NCBI RefSeq assembly: GCF_900100795.1
Contig: NZ_FNCO01000001.1
Coordinates: forward strand, 620,001-684,000
Origin: Pseudomonas abietaniphila
Lineage (GTDB): Bacteria; Pseudomonadota; Gammaproteobacteria; Pseudomonadales; Pseudomonadaceae
Reading direction: 5' to 3'
Length of the DNA stretch: 64,000 nt
The notes below the pieces were generated by a model. That model was not told the origin of the DNA and made no database searches. It was given only the letters and a program-made list of their open reading frames with translations. Below, in pieces: positions 7,326-16,607 of this stretch. The stretch's first letter is position 1. Each line of letters starts with the position of its first letter. The translations under genes and the position numbers were made by a program.

Positions 7326-9101
7326 ATGATTCAACCCGCACGTCGCCATTCTTTCGCACTGGGCCTGCTGGTCAGCGCCATGCTGTCGTCCGGCAGCCTT
7401 CTGGCCGCCGTGACCGACGAAGAAATCCTCCAGGACCCCAAGAACCCCAATCAGATCGTCACCAACGGCCTGGGCGTGCAGGGCCAGCGCTTCAGCCCGC
7501 TGGACATCATCAACACCGACAACGTCAAGGACCTTCGACCCGTCTGGGCCTTCTCGTTTGGTGGTGAAAAACAGCGCGGACAGCAGGCGCAACCCATGGT
7601 CAAGGACGGGGTCATGTACCTCACCGGCTCCTATTCTCGGGTGTTCGCGGTGGACGCGCACACCGGCAAGAAGCTCTGGCAATACGACGCGCGCCTGCCT
7701 GACGACATCCGTCCGTGCTGCGACGTGATCAACCGGGGCGTGGCGCTGTACGGCGACCTGGTGTACTTCGGCACCCTCGACGCCAAGTTGGTCGCGCTCA
7801 ACAAAGACACCGGTAAAGTGGTGTGGAGCAAGCAGGTGGCTGACCACAAGGCCGGTTACTCCATCAGCGCCGCGCCCATGATCGTCAACGGCAAGTTGAT
7901 CACAGGCGTTGCGGGCGGCGAGTTTGGCGTGGTCGGCAAGGTCGAGGCCTACGATCCGAAAAACGGTACGTTGCTGTGGTCGCGTCCAACCGTCGAGGGC
8001 AATATGGGTTACGTCTACAAAGACGGTCAGGCCATTGAAAACGGTATCTCCGGTGGCGAGGCGAACAAGACCTGGCCGGGCGACCTGTGGAAGACCGGCG
8101 GGGCTGCGCCGTGGCTTGGCGGCTATTACGACCCGAGCAACAACCAGATCCTGATTGGCACCGGCAACCCGTCGCCGTGGAACTCGCACATGCGGCCGGG
8201 CGATAACCTGTATTCCTCTTCTCGGCTGTCGTTGAACCCTGATGACGGCACCATCAAATGGCATTTCCAGAGCACGCCCCACGATGGCTGGGATTACGAC
8301 GGCGTGAACGAACTGATCTCCTTCGACTATCAGGAAAACGGCAAGACCGTTCAGGCTGCGGCGACGGCCGACCGCAACGGCTTTTTTTACGTGCTCAATC
8401 GCAAGGACGGCAAATTCATTCGCGGTTTCCCGTTCGCCGACAAGATCACCTGGGCCAGCGGCCTGGACAAGGACGGTCGGCCAAACTATATCGACGCCAG
8501 CCGCCCCGGCGCGCCAGACGGCGAAGCCAAGGGTTCGTCGGCGTTCGTGGCGCCGGCCTTCCTCGGCGCGAAAAACTGGATGCCCATGGCCTACAGCCCT
8601 GACACCGGCCTGTTCTACGTGCCGGGCAACGAGTGGGGCATGGACATCTGGAACGAGGGTATCGCCTACAAGAAAGGCGCCGCGTTCCTGGGCGCGGGCT
8701 TCACCATCAAGCCTCTGAACGAGGATTACATCGGCGTGCTGCGCGCTATCGACCCGAAAACCGGCAAGGAAGTCTGGCGTCACAAGAACTATGCGCCGCT
8801 GTGGGGCGGGGTGCTGGCAACCAAAGGCAATTTGGTGTTCACCGGCACGCCGGAAGGCTTCCTGCAGGCGTTCAACGCCAAAACCGGCGACAAGGTCTGG
8901 GAGTTCCAGACCGGTTCAGGCGTACTGGGCTCACCGATCACCTGGGAGATGGACGGCGAACAGTACGTGTCCGTGCTGTCCGGCTGGGGCGGCGCGGTGC
9001 CGCTGTGGGGTGGCGAGGTGGCCAAGCGGGTGAAGGACTTCAACCAGGGCGGCATGCTCTGGACCTTCAAGCTGCCCAAAGATCTGGTGACCAAGCGCTG
9101 A
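7326..9101 (+). CDS. pedH: PQQ-dependent alcohol dehydrogenase, lanthanide-type (PedH-like)
   Basis: This 591-residue periplasmic quinoprotein oxidises alcohols to aldehydes and passes electrons to cytochrome c. A signal peptide (about residues 1-27) precedes an eight-bladed propeller with tryptophan-docking motifs (GKKLWQY, GKVVWSK, GKEVWRH, GDKVWEF). Visible active-site residues are the vicinal disulphide C131-C132, metal ligands E199 and N281, catalytic D323 and D325 in GWDYDGVNE. Asp at +2 from the catalytic Asp marks lanthanide-using XoxF/PedH/ExaF enzymes; calcium enzymes have a small residue there. Gene order (cytochrome, binding protein, SoxYZ-like, hydrolase, dehydrogenase) matches the pedF-pedH segment of P. 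putida. No calcium-type PedE gene is present where it would be expected, before the cytochrome. Confidence 0.93.
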   Translation: MIQPARRHSFALGLLVSAMLSSGSLLAAVTDEEILQDPKNPNQIVTNGLGVQGQRFSPLDIINTDNVKDLRPVWAFSFGGEKQRGQQAQPMVKDGVMYLTGSYSRVFAVDAHTGKKLWQYDARLPDDIRPCCDVINRGVALYGDLVYFGTLDAKLVALNKDTGKVVWSKQVADHKAGYSISAAPMIVNGKLITGVAGGEFGVVGKVEAYDPKNGTLLWSRPTVEGNMGYVYKDGQAIENGISGGEANKTWPGDLWKTGGAAPWLGGYYDPSNNQILIGTGNPSPWNSHMRPGDNLYSSSRLSLNPDDGTIKWHFQSTPHDGWDYDGVNELISFDYQENGKTVQAAATADRNGFFYVLNRKDGKFIRGFPFADKITWASGLDKDGRPNYIDASRPGAPDGEAKGSSAFVAPAFLGAKNWMPMAYSPDTGLFYVPGNEWGMDIWNEGIAYKKGAAFLGAGFTIKPLNEDYIGVLRAIDPKTGKEVWRHKNYAPLWGGVLATKGNLVFTGTPEGFLQAFNAKTGDKVWEFQTGSGVLGSPITWEMDGEQYVSVLSGWGGAVPLWGGEVAKRVKDFNQGGMLWTFKLPKDLVTKR

Positions 9102-9159
9102 TACGGCCAATGTGATCGTCCCTCGTTGCGGATGTGGACGGTCCATCTGAGGGAGTGAA

Positions 9160-9268
9160 GATCGTTCCCACGCTCCGCGTGGGAATGCATCCCTCGACGC
9201 TCCGCGTCGGCTTTGCGTGGACGCAGAGCGTACGGGGCGGCATCCCCACGCAGAGCGTGGGGACGATC
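9160..9268. repeat. Inverted-pair intergenic repeat (CCCACGC/GCGTGGG family)
   Basis: The outer arms GATCGTTCCCACGCTCCGCG and CAGAGCGTGGGGACGATC are inverted about 110 bp apart. The inner hairpins (CGACGCTCCGCGTCG, GCGTGGACGCAGAGCGTACG) carry the same CGCTCCGCGT core. This is the layout of a REP-like palindromic pair. It separates the dehydrogenase from pqqA and may end or stabilise the dehydrogenase mRNA. Confidence 0.75.
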
Positions 9269-9273
9269 AGATC

Positions 9274-9290
9274 AGTCCCAAAGTACTATT
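9274..9290. promoter_or_regulatory. Putative ped-locus operator, copy 4
   Basis: AGTCCCAAAGTACTATT lies 76 nt upstream of the orphan pqqA ATG, immediately after the intergenic repeat. It matches the sites at 180, 3993 and 7197, which suggests that pqqA is induced together with the dehydrogenase. Confidence 0.5.
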
Positions 9291-9366
9291 CGCCAGGCAA
9301 CGGCTCCGTGCCCTAATGAAGGGCCGGACCATCCGGCACTACCCTGAACGACACGAGGAAAGGCCC

Positions 9367-9438
9367 ATGTGGAAAAAACCAGCGTTCACCGATTTGCGTA
9401 TCGGTTTTGAAGTGACCATGTACTTCGCCAGCCGTTGA
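9367..9438 (+). CDS. pqqA: PqqA, coenzyme PQQ precursor peptide (orphan copy)
   Basis: This is a 23-residue peptide, [20 protein letters not shown] plus three residues. It has the invariant Glu15 and Tyr19 (E-V-T-M-Y), whose side chains PqqE joins to make PQQ. An AGGAAAGG stretch lies just upstream. It stands alone: no pqqB, C, D or E follows. The peptide presumably supplements precursor supply for the chromosomal pqq operon when the quinoprotein is induced. It lies between its client dehydrogenase and ercA, has its own putative operator and ends in a strong hairpin. Confidence 0.93.
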   Translation: MWKKPAFTDLRIGFEVTMYFASR

Positions 9439-9446
9439 TCGGCATG

Positions 9447-9478
9447 CCCGGTCAATGAACGTTGACCGGGTCTTCTCT
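9447..9478 (+). terminator. Probable intrinsic terminator after pqqA
   Basis: A perfect 9-bp stem CCCGGTCAA / TTGACCGGG with loop TGAACG is followed by the pyrimidine run TCTTCTCTCC. It starts 8 nt after the pqqA stop. The T-tract is interrupted, so termination may be partial. Confidence 0.6.
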
Positions 9479-9594
9479 CCTGCACGAAGACCCTCGCCAT
9501 GAGCCGACACCGTCAGTCGTTGGTCTTATTGCATTACCCCGCAGATGCTCTAGGCTGGCGTTCATTCTCTAATAACAATAAGAATGCGCTTGAT

Positions 9595-10758
9595 ATGAGC
9601 CAAAGCCTCAACCAGCTGCGTAAATTCGTGTCCCCGGAAATCATCTTCGGTGCGGGCAGTCGTCACAGCGTGGGCAACTACGCCAAAACCTTCGGCGCAC
9701 GTAAAGTGCTGGTGGTCAGTGACCCTGGTGTCATCGCTGCCGGCTGGGTGGCCGACGTCGAAGCCAGCTTGCAGGCCCAGGGCCTGGAATACTTCATCTA
9801 CAGCGACGTGTCGCCCAACCCCCGGGTCGAAGAAGTCATGCTCGGCGCCGAGCTGTATCGCGAGCACCATTGCGATGTGATCGTCGCGGTGGGCGGCGGC
9901 AGTCCGATGGATTGCGGAAAAGGCATCGGCATCGCCGTGGCCCATGGGCGCAACATCCTTGAGTTCGAAGGCGTCGACACCATTCGCGTGCCGAGCCCCC
10001 CGCTGATCTTGATTCCGACCACTGCGGGCACGTCTGCTGACGTATCGCAGTTCGTGATCATCTCCGATCAGCAGGAACGCATGAAATTCTCCATCGTCAG
10101 CAAGGCAGTCGTCCCCGACGTGTCGCTGATCGACCCGGAAACCACCCTGAGCATGGACCCGTTTCTGTCTGCCTGTACCGGCATCGATGCGCTGGTTCAC
10201 GCCATTGAGGCGTTCGTTTCGACCGGTCATGGCCCGCTGACCGACCCTCATGCCCTGGAAGCCATGCGCCTGATAAACGGCAATCTGGTGCAGATGATTG
10301 CCAACCCTGCCGACATTGCCTTGCGCGAGAAAATCATGCTCGGGAGCATGCAGGCCGGTCTGGCGTTCTCCAACGCCATTCTCGGGGCCGTGCACGCCAT
10401 GTCCCACAGCCTGGGTGGCTTTCTGGACTTGCCGCACGGGCTGTGCAATGCGGTGTTGGTCGAGCATGTGGTCGCGTTCAACTACAGTTCGGCACCGGAC
10501 CGCTTCAAAGTGATCGCCGAAACCCTGGGTATCGATTGCCGGGGCCTGAATCATGTCGCCATCAGCAAACGCCTGGTGGAACACCTGATCGCCCTCAAGC
10601 ATCAGGTCGGATTTCACGAAACCCTCGGCCTGCAAGGCGTGAGCATGGCCGACATCCCGTTTCTGTCTCAGCATGCGATGGGCGACCCCTGCATCCTGAC
10701 CAACCCGCGTGCGTCCAGTCAGCGGGACGTCGAAGTGGTGTATGGCGAAGCCCTCTGA
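9595..10758 (+). CDS. ercA: Iron-containing alcohol dehydrogenase ErcA
   Basis: This is a 387-residue group III metal-dependent alcohol dehydrogenase. It has an NAD-binding N-terminal half (GAGSRHSVG, VGGGSPMDCGKG) and Fe ligands in GIDALVHAIEAF and AMSHSLGGFLDLPHG. ErcA proteins are encoded in the ethanol/quinoprotein regulatory region of pseudomonads, beside the ErcS sensor, and have been linked to control of quinoprotein expression rather than bulk catabolism. The frame stays open to an ATG at 9499, but the family starts MSQSLNQLRKF, so I use 9595, although its Shine-Dalgarno is weak. Its 3' end overlaps the kinase gene by 17 bp. Confidence 0.88.
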   Translation: MSQSLNQLRKFVSPEIIFGAGSRHSVGNYAKTFGARKVLVVSDPGVIAAGWVADVEASLQAQGLEYFIYSDVSPNPRVEEVMLGAELYREHHCDVIVAVGGGSPMDCGKGIGIAVAHGRNILEFEGVDTIRVPSPPLILIPTTAGTSADVSQFVIISDQQERMKFSIVSKAVVPDVSLIDPETTLSMDPFLSACTGIDALVHAIEAFVSTGHGPLTDPHALEAMRLINGNLVQMIANPADIALREKIMLGSMQAGLAFSNAILGAVHAMSHSLGGFLDLPHGLCNAVLVEHVVAFNYSSAPDRFKVIAETLGIDCRGLNHVAISKRLVEHLIALKHQVGFHETLGLQGVSMADIPFLSQHAMGDPCILTNPRASSQRDVEVVYGEAL

Positions 10759-12472
10759 CGTCCAGCAAGGCGCGCTCACGGCGCTGCTCGGGTTGGGCAA
10801 TCACTCGACCCGAAAAAGCCATTACCCGGAACTGACCCTGCGGCTTGGGGAACTGGAAACCGAGCGCAACCGCTACAAATGGTTATTTGAAAATGCCGTG
10901 CACGGCATCTTCCAGGCCAGCCTGCACCAAGGCCTGCGCGCCGCGAACCCGGCGTTGGCGCGCATGCTCGGTTATCGCGATGAGCGCGAGGTGCTGTCGT
11001 TGCTGGATGACCTCGCCAGCACGCTGTTCATTGGCGGCGACGCGGAAATGAACGCCATTGCTCAGGTGCTGCAACGCGAGCAAAGCCTGCAAGGTTATGA
11101 AACCCGGTTGCGGCGCCAGGACGGCAGTTACGTTGACGTGTTGATGAACCTGTTGCTCAAACCGGACGAGGACGGCTTGTTCGAAGGCTTCGTGGCCGAC
11201 ATTACCGAGCGCAAACTGGCCCAGCAACGGTTGCAGGAACTCAACGATCAACTGGAATTGCGCGTGGCCGCCCGCACCGACGAGTTGCTGGAGGCTAACC
11301 GTAACCTGCAACAGCAGATCACTCAGCGGGAGCAGATCGAGCATGACCTGCGCGAGGCCAGGGACGCTGCCGAATCCGCCAACCGCAGCAAAGACAAATA
11401 CCTCGCTGCGGCCAGTCATGACCTGTTGCAGCCCTTGAACGCCGCGCGGCTGTTGATCTCCACCTTGCGTGAGCGCACGTTGCCAACCGCCGAACAGACC
11501 TTGGTGGAGCGTACGCATCAGGCGCTGGAGGGGGCAGAAGACCTGCTCACAGACCTGCTGGACATTGCCAAGCTCGACCGGGCGTCCATTGAGCCGGACA
11601 TCGAGCTGTATCGGCTGGAAGAAATACTGGCGCCACTGGTGTCCGAGTTCGAGCCGGTGGCCGCGGCAGCGGGGCTGACCCTGCGGGCGCACATCGCTCA
11701 TTTGGCCGTGCGAACGGACCTGCGTTTGTTGACCCGCATCCTGCGCAACTTCCTCAGCAACGCCTGCCGGTACACGGAGCACGGCGGCATTTTGCTGGCG
11801 GCCCGCAAGCGTGGCGAGTCATTGCGCATTGAGGTGTGGGACACGGGACGCGGCATCGCCGAGGACCGGCTGGATTCGATTTTTCTGGAGTTCAACCAGT
11901 TGGACGTCGGCCGCGCGGCGGACCGTAAAGGCGTCGGGCTGGGGCTGGCGATTGTGGAGCGCATCGGCCGGATTCTCGGTTGTGCCATTCACGTGCGTTC
12001 GCAACCAGGACGCGGTTCAGTGTTCTCGATCGATGTGCCGCTGTCGGCCGACATGCCGGTGCCGATCAAAGTGGTTGCGCAGCAGTTGCCGGGCGCAGGC
12101 AACCCGCTGCCAGGACGGCGTTTGTTGGTGCTGGATAACGAGACCAATATTCTTGAGAGCATGGCGGCGTTGTTGGAGCAGTGGGGGTGTGAAGTGCTCA
12201 CGGCAACGGATCAGGCGGGGTGCTACAGCGTTCTGCAGGACCGCGCGCCGGAGCTGATTCTGTTTGATTTTCACCTGGATCACGGCGTGTTGGGGTGCGA
12301 GGTGGTGGCGAACATTCGTGTGCACTTCGGCTTGGAGATCCCATGCGTAATGATCACCGCCGATCGTACGGACCTGTGTCGCAGGTCCTTGCAGAAGCTG
12401 GGCGCGCCGTTGCTGAACAAGCCGGTGAAACCGGGCAAGTTGCGGGCAGTGGTGAGTCAGTTGCTGGGTTAG
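10742..12472 (+). CDS. ercS: Hybrid sensor histidine kinase, ErcS/NahK type
   Basis: This is a 576-residue soluble kinase with no membrane segment. A PAS domain covers about residues 35-160 (YKWLFENAVHGIFQAS), then a coiled coil of about 60 residues leads into HisKA with H226 in SHDLLQPLNAARLL. The HATPase has an N box NACRYT, DTGRGIAED and GVGLGLAIVERIG, and a C-terminal receiver holds D509 in ILFDFHLD. This layout matches the ErcS-type kinases that feed the alcohol-oxidation response regulators. Overlap with ercA implies co-translation. The cognate response regulator is not in this window. Confidence 0.85.
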   Translation: MAKPSDVQQGALTALLGLGNHSTRKSHYPELTLRLGELETERNRYKWLFENAVHGIFQASLHQGLRAANPALARMLGYRDEREVLSLLDDLASTLFIGGDAEMNAIAQVLQREQSLQGYETRLRRQDGSYVDVLMNLLLKPDEDGLFEGFVADITERKLAQQRLQELNDQLELRVAARTDELLEANRNLQQQITQREQIEHDLREARDAAESANRSKDKYLAAASHDLLQPLNAARLLISTLRERTLPTAEQTLVERTHQALEGAEDLLTDLLDIAKLDRASIEPDIELYRLEEILAPLVSEFEPVAAAAGLTLRAHIAHLAVRTDLRLLTRILRNFLSNACRYTEHGGILLAARKRGESLRIEVWDTGRGIAEDRLDSIFLEFNQLDVGRAADRKGVGLGLAIVERIGRILGCAIHVRSQPGRGSVFSIDVPLSADMPVPIKVVAQQLPGAGNPLPGRRLLVLDNETNILESMAALLEQWGCEVLTATDQAGCYSVLQDRAPELILFDFHLDHGVLGCEVVANIRVHFGLEIPCVMITADRTDLCRRSLQKLGAPLLNKPVKPGKLRAVVSQLLG

Positions 12473-12519
12473 GCTTGACCTCTGGCCAGGGAGCAGTCAC
12501 GAACAGGGTGCAGGGTGTA

Positions 12520-13518
12520 TCAGCCGCCCGTCATGTTCATGAATCGCACCACCTGCACGTCGTCGTTGATCTCGAAGTTGTGCTTGTAGGGCTTGAGCTT
12601 CATGGCTTCGATCAGCGCATTTTCCAGCTTTTCCGGTTGCCCGGGATTGGCCCGAAGCACGGCTTTGAGGTCGGCCGAATGCTCGTTGCCCAGGCACAGC
12701 AACAGCCGGCCCTCGACGGTGACACGAACCCGGTTGCAGGTCGCACAGAAGTTGTGGCTGTGGGGCGAGATAAAGCCTACGCGGATGCCTGGGGCCTCGG
12801 CCAGGCGCCAGTAGCGGGAGGGACCTTGGGTCGACTCGGTGGAGTTGATCAGGGTGTAGCGTTCGGCGATGCGTTCACGCACCTGATCGCTGGAAAAGAA
12901 CGACTCGGCACGGCTGTGTTCGCTGATGACGCCCAGCGGCATCTCTTCAATGAACGTGATGTCCAGCCCCCGGTCGATGGCAAATGCCACCAGGTCGTTG
13001 ATCTCGTGATCGTTGCGGCCTTGCATCACCACGCAGTTGAGCTTGGTGCGGGTGAAGCCGGCCGCATTGGCGGCGTCGATGCCCGCGATGACCTTGGCCA
13101 GGTCACCGGTGCGTGTCAGTTCCTTGAAGCGGGCAGGGTCCAGGCTGTCCAGGCTGATGTTCAAGCGTTTGAGGCCGGCTTCGAACAGCGGTGCCGCAAG
13201 CTTCTCCAGTTGCGACCCGTTGGTGGTCATGCACAGCTCACGCAAGCCAGGCAGGGCCGCGATGTTTTTGCACAGGCCGACAATGCCGGCGCGTACCAGG
13301 GGCTCGCCACCGGTCAGGCGGATCTTTTTGGTGCCCAGCGCGACGAAGCGCTCGGCAATCTGCTGGATTTCTTCGAGGGAGAGGATCTGCTGGCGGGGCA
13401 GGAACGTCATGTCCTCCGCCATGCAATACACGCAGCGGAAATCGCAACGATCGGTCACGGACATCCGAACGTAATCGACCTTGCGTGAATACCCGTCTAT
13501 CAAAACCCGATCCGACAT
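12520..13518 (-). CDS. moaA: GTP 3',8-cyclase MoaA (molybdenum cofactor biosynthesis)
   Basis: This 332-residue radical SAM enzyme makes the first intermediate of molybdopterin from GTP. The N-terminal cluster motif is [11 protein letters not shown] binding includes TGGEPL, the C-terminal [4Fe-4S] cluster has cysteines in FCATCNRVR and LLCLG, and the protein ends with the required Gly-Gly (MTGG). The ATG at 13518 gives the canonical [18 protein letters not shown] start. It is a stand-alone copy with no moaB-E nearby. It neighbours a formate/nitrite channel on the same strand, which suggests a tie to molybdenum-dependent formate or nitrate metabolism. Confidence 0.95.
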   Translation of the reverse strand: MSDRVLIDGYSRKVDYVRMSVTDRCDFRCVYCMAEDMTFLPRQQILSLEEIQQIAERFVALGTKKIRLTGGEPLVRAGIVGLCKNIAALPGLRELCMTTNGSQLEKLAAPLFEAGLKRLNISLDSLDPARFKELTRTGDLAKVIAGIDAANAAGFTRTKLNCVVMQGRNDHEINDLVAFAIDRGLDITFIEEMPLGVISEHSRAESFFSSDQVRERIAERYTLINSTESTQGPSRYWRLAEAPGIRVGFISPHSHNFCATCNRVRVTVEGRLLLCLGNEHSADLKAVLRANPGQPEKLENALIEAMKLKPYKHNFEINDDVQVVRFMNMTGG

Positions 13519-13556
13519 AGCTTTTCTCGACAACGTGCTGCATGGCAGAAGCAAAC

Positions 13557-13584
13557 CGCGGAACGTCATTGTGAACGTTCCGCG
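13557..13584 (-). terminator. Intrinsic terminator after the formate/nitrite transporter gene
   Basis: A perfect 10-bp stem CGCGGAACGT / ACGTTCCGCG with an 8-nt loop begins 10 nt beyond the transporter stop and is followed, on the minus strand, by a T-rich stretch (GTTTGCTTCT). It separates the transporter transcript from moaA. Confidence 0.65.
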
Positions 13585-13594
13585 ATTGAATCGT

Positions 13595-14422
13595 TTAAAT
13601 CTTTTGGCTTCCCGGTTGCTCGATCATCGCGGCATGTTCGCCGACTGCCGAGGCAGGCAAAGCCTTTGAATACGATACGTAATACGCCAGCCCGACAAAA
13701 ATTGCACCCCCTACCGCATTGCCCAGGAACACAGCGAAGAAGTTTTCGACAAACTGACCCCAGCTCAACGCATCGGCGAAGATCGCGGCCGGAATCACGA
13801 ACATGTTCGCGACCACGTGCTGGAAGCCGATGGCGACGAACGCCATGATCGGGAACCACATGCCGAGGATCTTGCCGGTGACGTCCTTGCTCGCATACGA
13901 CAACCACACGGCCAGGCATACCAGCCAGTTGCAGCCGATGCCCGAGATGAAGGCCTGAGCGAAATCGGCACTGGCCTTGGCTTTGGCAATCGCCAGCGTC
14001 TTGGCCAGATAGGCGCCTTCGGTCAGGCCCAGCACATGGCCGAAGAAGTAGGCGATGAACAGGGCGCCGAGCAGATTGGCGAAGGTCACCAGCACCCAGT
14101 TGCGCGCGACGGCAGCCAGCGAAATGCGTCCAGCGAACAGCGCGGTCGGCAGGCTCATCATATTGCCGGTCAACAGTTCGCCGCCGGCCAGGATCACCAG
14201 GATCAGACCAATCGGAAACACCGCAGCGCCCAGCAGGTTACCCAGCGAGGCCCACTGCGCCGGGATCATGGTACTGACATGGATGTCCAGCAGAAAACCC
14301 AGGGCGATGAACGCGCCGGCCAGAAATCCCAGCACAAGGATCGAGAGGGTGGGCAAATGCGACTTCTTCACCCCGGCTTCGATGGTGATTTCAGCGATCT
14401 GTTGAGGCGTATTGATGGACAT
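13595..14422 (-). CDS. Formate/nitrite transporter (FNT family)
   Basis: This is a 275-residue inner-membrane channel with six hydrophobic helices. The family motif [10 protein letters not shown] is at about residue 90 and the second-half signature is [17 protein letters not shown] proteins form pentamers conducting formate, nitrite or hydrosulphide, and sequence alone does not decide which. The start at 14422 ([13 protein letters not shown]) removes an implausible Cys-rich extension. With moaA downstream, a role in formate or nitrate/nitrite metabolism is likely. The 3' end carries a strong hairpin terminator. Confidence 0.9.
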   Translation of the reverse strand: MSINTPQQIAEITIEAGVKKSHLPTLSILVLGFLAGAFIALGFLLDIHVSTMIPAQWASLGNLLGAAVFPIGLILVILAGGELLTGNMMSLPTALFAGRISLAAVARNWVLVTFANLLGALFIAYFFGHVLGLTEGAYLAKTLAIAKAKASADFAQAFISGIGCNWLVCLAVWLSYASKDVTGKILGMWFPIMAFVAIGFQHVVANMFVIPAAIFADALSWGQFVENFFAVFLGNAVGGAIFVGLAYYVSYSKALPASAVGEHAAMIEQPGSQKI

Positions 14423-14894
14423 GTTCTTCTGGACTCGCACGCAATGGCCGGCACCACGACACAAGGCCGCGCGCCACGCAGATATAGGAGTGGTTCAAAG
14501 CATCCGGTCTCGATGCGCGACCGTGTCGCAAGACACGACGGCAGGTCCTTGTGAGGGCAACGATGTGCGACTTTTGGCCACATTGCAGAAGCGGCGAAAA
14601 AGACGTGATCAGTTGATAAGCAAGCTACCGACCTGTACGTAGAGCGTCCAATCGCTTATTCCGATGAAATGATCGATGTCGTCTATCAACGCGGCCCTGA
14701 CGATTTCGTTCAGCCGAGAAGATTCTGAAGAACGATTGACAATCAGACCGGTGGAGCCATTAAAACGCCATGGTCATTTGCCAGCCTTGTCGAGGGGCGG
14801 GCATCATGTGCAGTACAGAGCGGAACAAAGCGCATGGAAAGGTGCTCCGATCACAGAACCGGTAAACCGCCCCTTGAGTGGACCTGCGTACCCC
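14423..14894. other. Divergent intergenic region, no gene recognised
   Basis: This 472-bp stretch lies between the FNT gene and the GAF kinase. The kinase frame stays open through 14676-14894, but that translation has no domain and a different, low-complexity character, so I treat it as non-coding. It should hold the promoters of both genes. I looked for an Anr/Fnr site (TTGAT-N4-ATCAA) and found no convincing match. Confidence 0.5.
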
Positions 14895-16604
14895 ATGACC
14901 CATCGACCCGCGCCGCTGCCACTTGATGAAGCTCGACGTATCCAGGCACTGGATCACCTTCAGATCCTCGACAGCCTTCCAGAACAAGCGTTTGATGACA
15001 TCGTCGAGTTGGCGTCGGTCGTTTGCGGCACGCCCATTGCGCTGGTGTCTCTGATCGACGATCAGCGGCAATGGTTCAAGGCCTGCATAGGCCTGTCGGT
15101 ACGTGAAACCCATCGTGACCAGGCGTTTTGTGCGTATGCCATTCTTGAACCGGATCAATTGCTGATCGTTGAAGATGCGGCACTGGACCAACGTTTTGCC
15201 AACAATCCGTTGGTCCTGAGCGAGCCGTTCATTCGGTTTTACGCAGGCGCGCCGATCGTCACGGACCAAGGCCATGCGCTGGGTACGGTGTGTGTGATCG
15301 ATACTGTGCCGCGAACCCTGGACGCGCGTCAGGTCGGCGCGCTGACCGCGTTGGCACGTCAGACGGCTGCGCTGCTGCAATTGCGTGAATTGAGCGCCGA
15401 GAAAGACGAACAGGCCCGCAGCCTGAGTCGTAAAGTCATCTCGGCATTGGCCGATGATCAGCATGAGCACGCGCGCTTGCGTCAACACCAGCGCGTTTCT
15501 GCAATCGGGCAGCTCACCAGCGGCATCGCTCACGACTTCAATAATCTGCTTCAAGCCATCAGCGCCAGCTTGCAGTTCGTCGAACGAAAGGCGGAGAAAC
15601 CGCAGGATGTCCGGCGCTGGGCGTCAGTCGGCTTGCAAGCGGTGAACAAAGGCGCATCGCTGATCGCGCAACTGTTGGCATTCACTCGCGAAGATCCTTC
15701 GGCCCTGACGCTGCTAGACGTCAGCGCCCAGGTGCGCAGCCTCGAAGAGCTGTTCAACCGGGTGCTGAGCCCGGACATCAACCTGCAGTTCGAGCTGGAC
15801 ACCACACCCGCCCGAATACTGTGCGACGCCACGCAGCTCGAGGCCGCTGTGCTCAACATGCTGGTCAACGCACGCGATGCGATGCAGGGCACAGGGAATA
15901 TTCGGGTGGCCACGCGCTTGCTGACACTGGGCGGGCATGAGCTTCTGGCGGACGGCGCTTACGTCGAACTGACGGTGGAAGATGACGGCCCAGGCATTCC
16001 CCCGGCCATCGCCAGCCAGGTGTTCGAGCCGTTTTTCACCACCAAGAAGGAAGGCCAGGGCACCGGTCTGGGGTTGTCTCAGGTGTATGCATTCGCTGCA
16101 CAGGCGGGCGGCTCGGCGACCATTCAGTGCGGGATGACCTCCGGGACCACGGTGACGTTATTGCTGAAGGTGCGCGACCGCGCTATCGAGGAACGGGCGC
16201 ATGCCGCGCCGCCTGAGTCTGCCCCTCAGACTGTCAGTGCCGTGAGCGTGCTGTTGGTCGATGATGATGACCGTTTACGTGACGTCATGGCCCGTCTTCT
16301 GGCCGATGCCGGTTACGAGGTGGAGGCGGTTTGCAGCGGATATGCAGCCATCGAGGCGATCCGGCATCGCCCGCCTGACATTGTCGTCAGCGACTGCGCC
16401 ATGCGTGATTTCAGTGGCGTGGCACTGGCGCGCGTGCTGCGCGATATCCGGCCGGGACTGCCCATTCTGTTGCTCACCGGGCATGCCGATCTGGACGCGG
16501 TGCGGGCGTCGTGTGAGCACGGCGCCGTGGTCCTGCATAAACCGGTCAGCCTGGAGCACTTGATCGCGGGTATCGAAAGCCAGCTGTCGCCTGTTTCGGT
16601 ATAG
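14895..16604 (+). CDS. GAF-domain hybrid sensor histidine kinase
   Basis: The protein has 569 residues. A GAF domain covers about residues 20-165 (IALVSLIDDQRQWFKAC, GTVCVIDT), and a short coiled coil leads to a histidine kinase core with H213 in SGIAHDFNNLLQAI. The ATPase has NARDAM, EDDGPGIP, FEPFFTTK and GTGLGLSQVY. A C-terminal receiver has VLLVDDDDRLR and phospho-acceptor D500 in VVSDCAM. GAF plus FN-type kinase suggests light, redox or small-ligand sensing, but no chromophore cysteine can be assigned. The start at 14895 (MTHRPAPLPLDE) is the first ATG before the conserved region. It is convergent with the antiporter, with a 3-bp gap. Confidence 0.85.
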   Translation: MTHRPAPLPLDEARRIQALDHLQILDSLPEQAFDDIVELASVVCGTPIALVSLIDDQRQWFKACIGLSVRETHRDQAFCAYAILEPDQLLIVEDAALDQRFANNPLVLSEPFIRFYAGAPIVTDQGHALGTVCVIDTVPRTLDARQVGALTALARQTAALLQLRELSAEKDEQARSLSRKVISALADDQHEHARLRQHQRVSAIGQLTSGIAHDFNNLLQAISASLQFVERKAEKPQDVRRWASVGLQAVNKGASLIAQLLAFTREDPSALTLLDVSAQVRSLEELFNRVLSPDINLQFELDTTPARILCDATQLEAAVLNMLVNARDAMQGTGNIRVATRLLTLGGHELLADGAYVELTVEDDGPGIPPAIASQVFEPFFTTKKEGQGTGLGLSQVYAFAAQAGGSATIQCGMTSGTTVTLLLKVRDRAIEERAHAAPPESAPQTVSAVSVLLVDDDDRLRDVMARLLADAGYEVEAVCSGYAAIEAIRHRPPDIVVSDCAMRDFSGVALARVLRDIRPGLPILLLTGHADLDAVRASCEHGAVVLHKPVSLEHLIAGIESQLSPVSV

Positions 16605-16607
16605 CGA

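Noticed and set aside
13557..13584. A regulatory RNA between moaA and the transporter
   Set aside because: The single perfect 10-bp hairpin followed by a T-rich stretch on the minus strand is explained by an intrinsic terminator; no larger conserved structure such as a Moco riboswitch is visible in the short gap.
14423..14894. Anr/Fnr box before the formate/nitrite transporter
   Set aside because: TTGAT- and ATCAA-like words occur (for example GTTGATAAGC and CTATCAACG) but not at the required 4-bp spacing.
14676..14894. N-terminal extension of 73 residues on the GAF kinase
   Set aside because: The extension has no domain, its composition differs from the rest of the protein, and the ATG at 14895 starts the conserved sequence.
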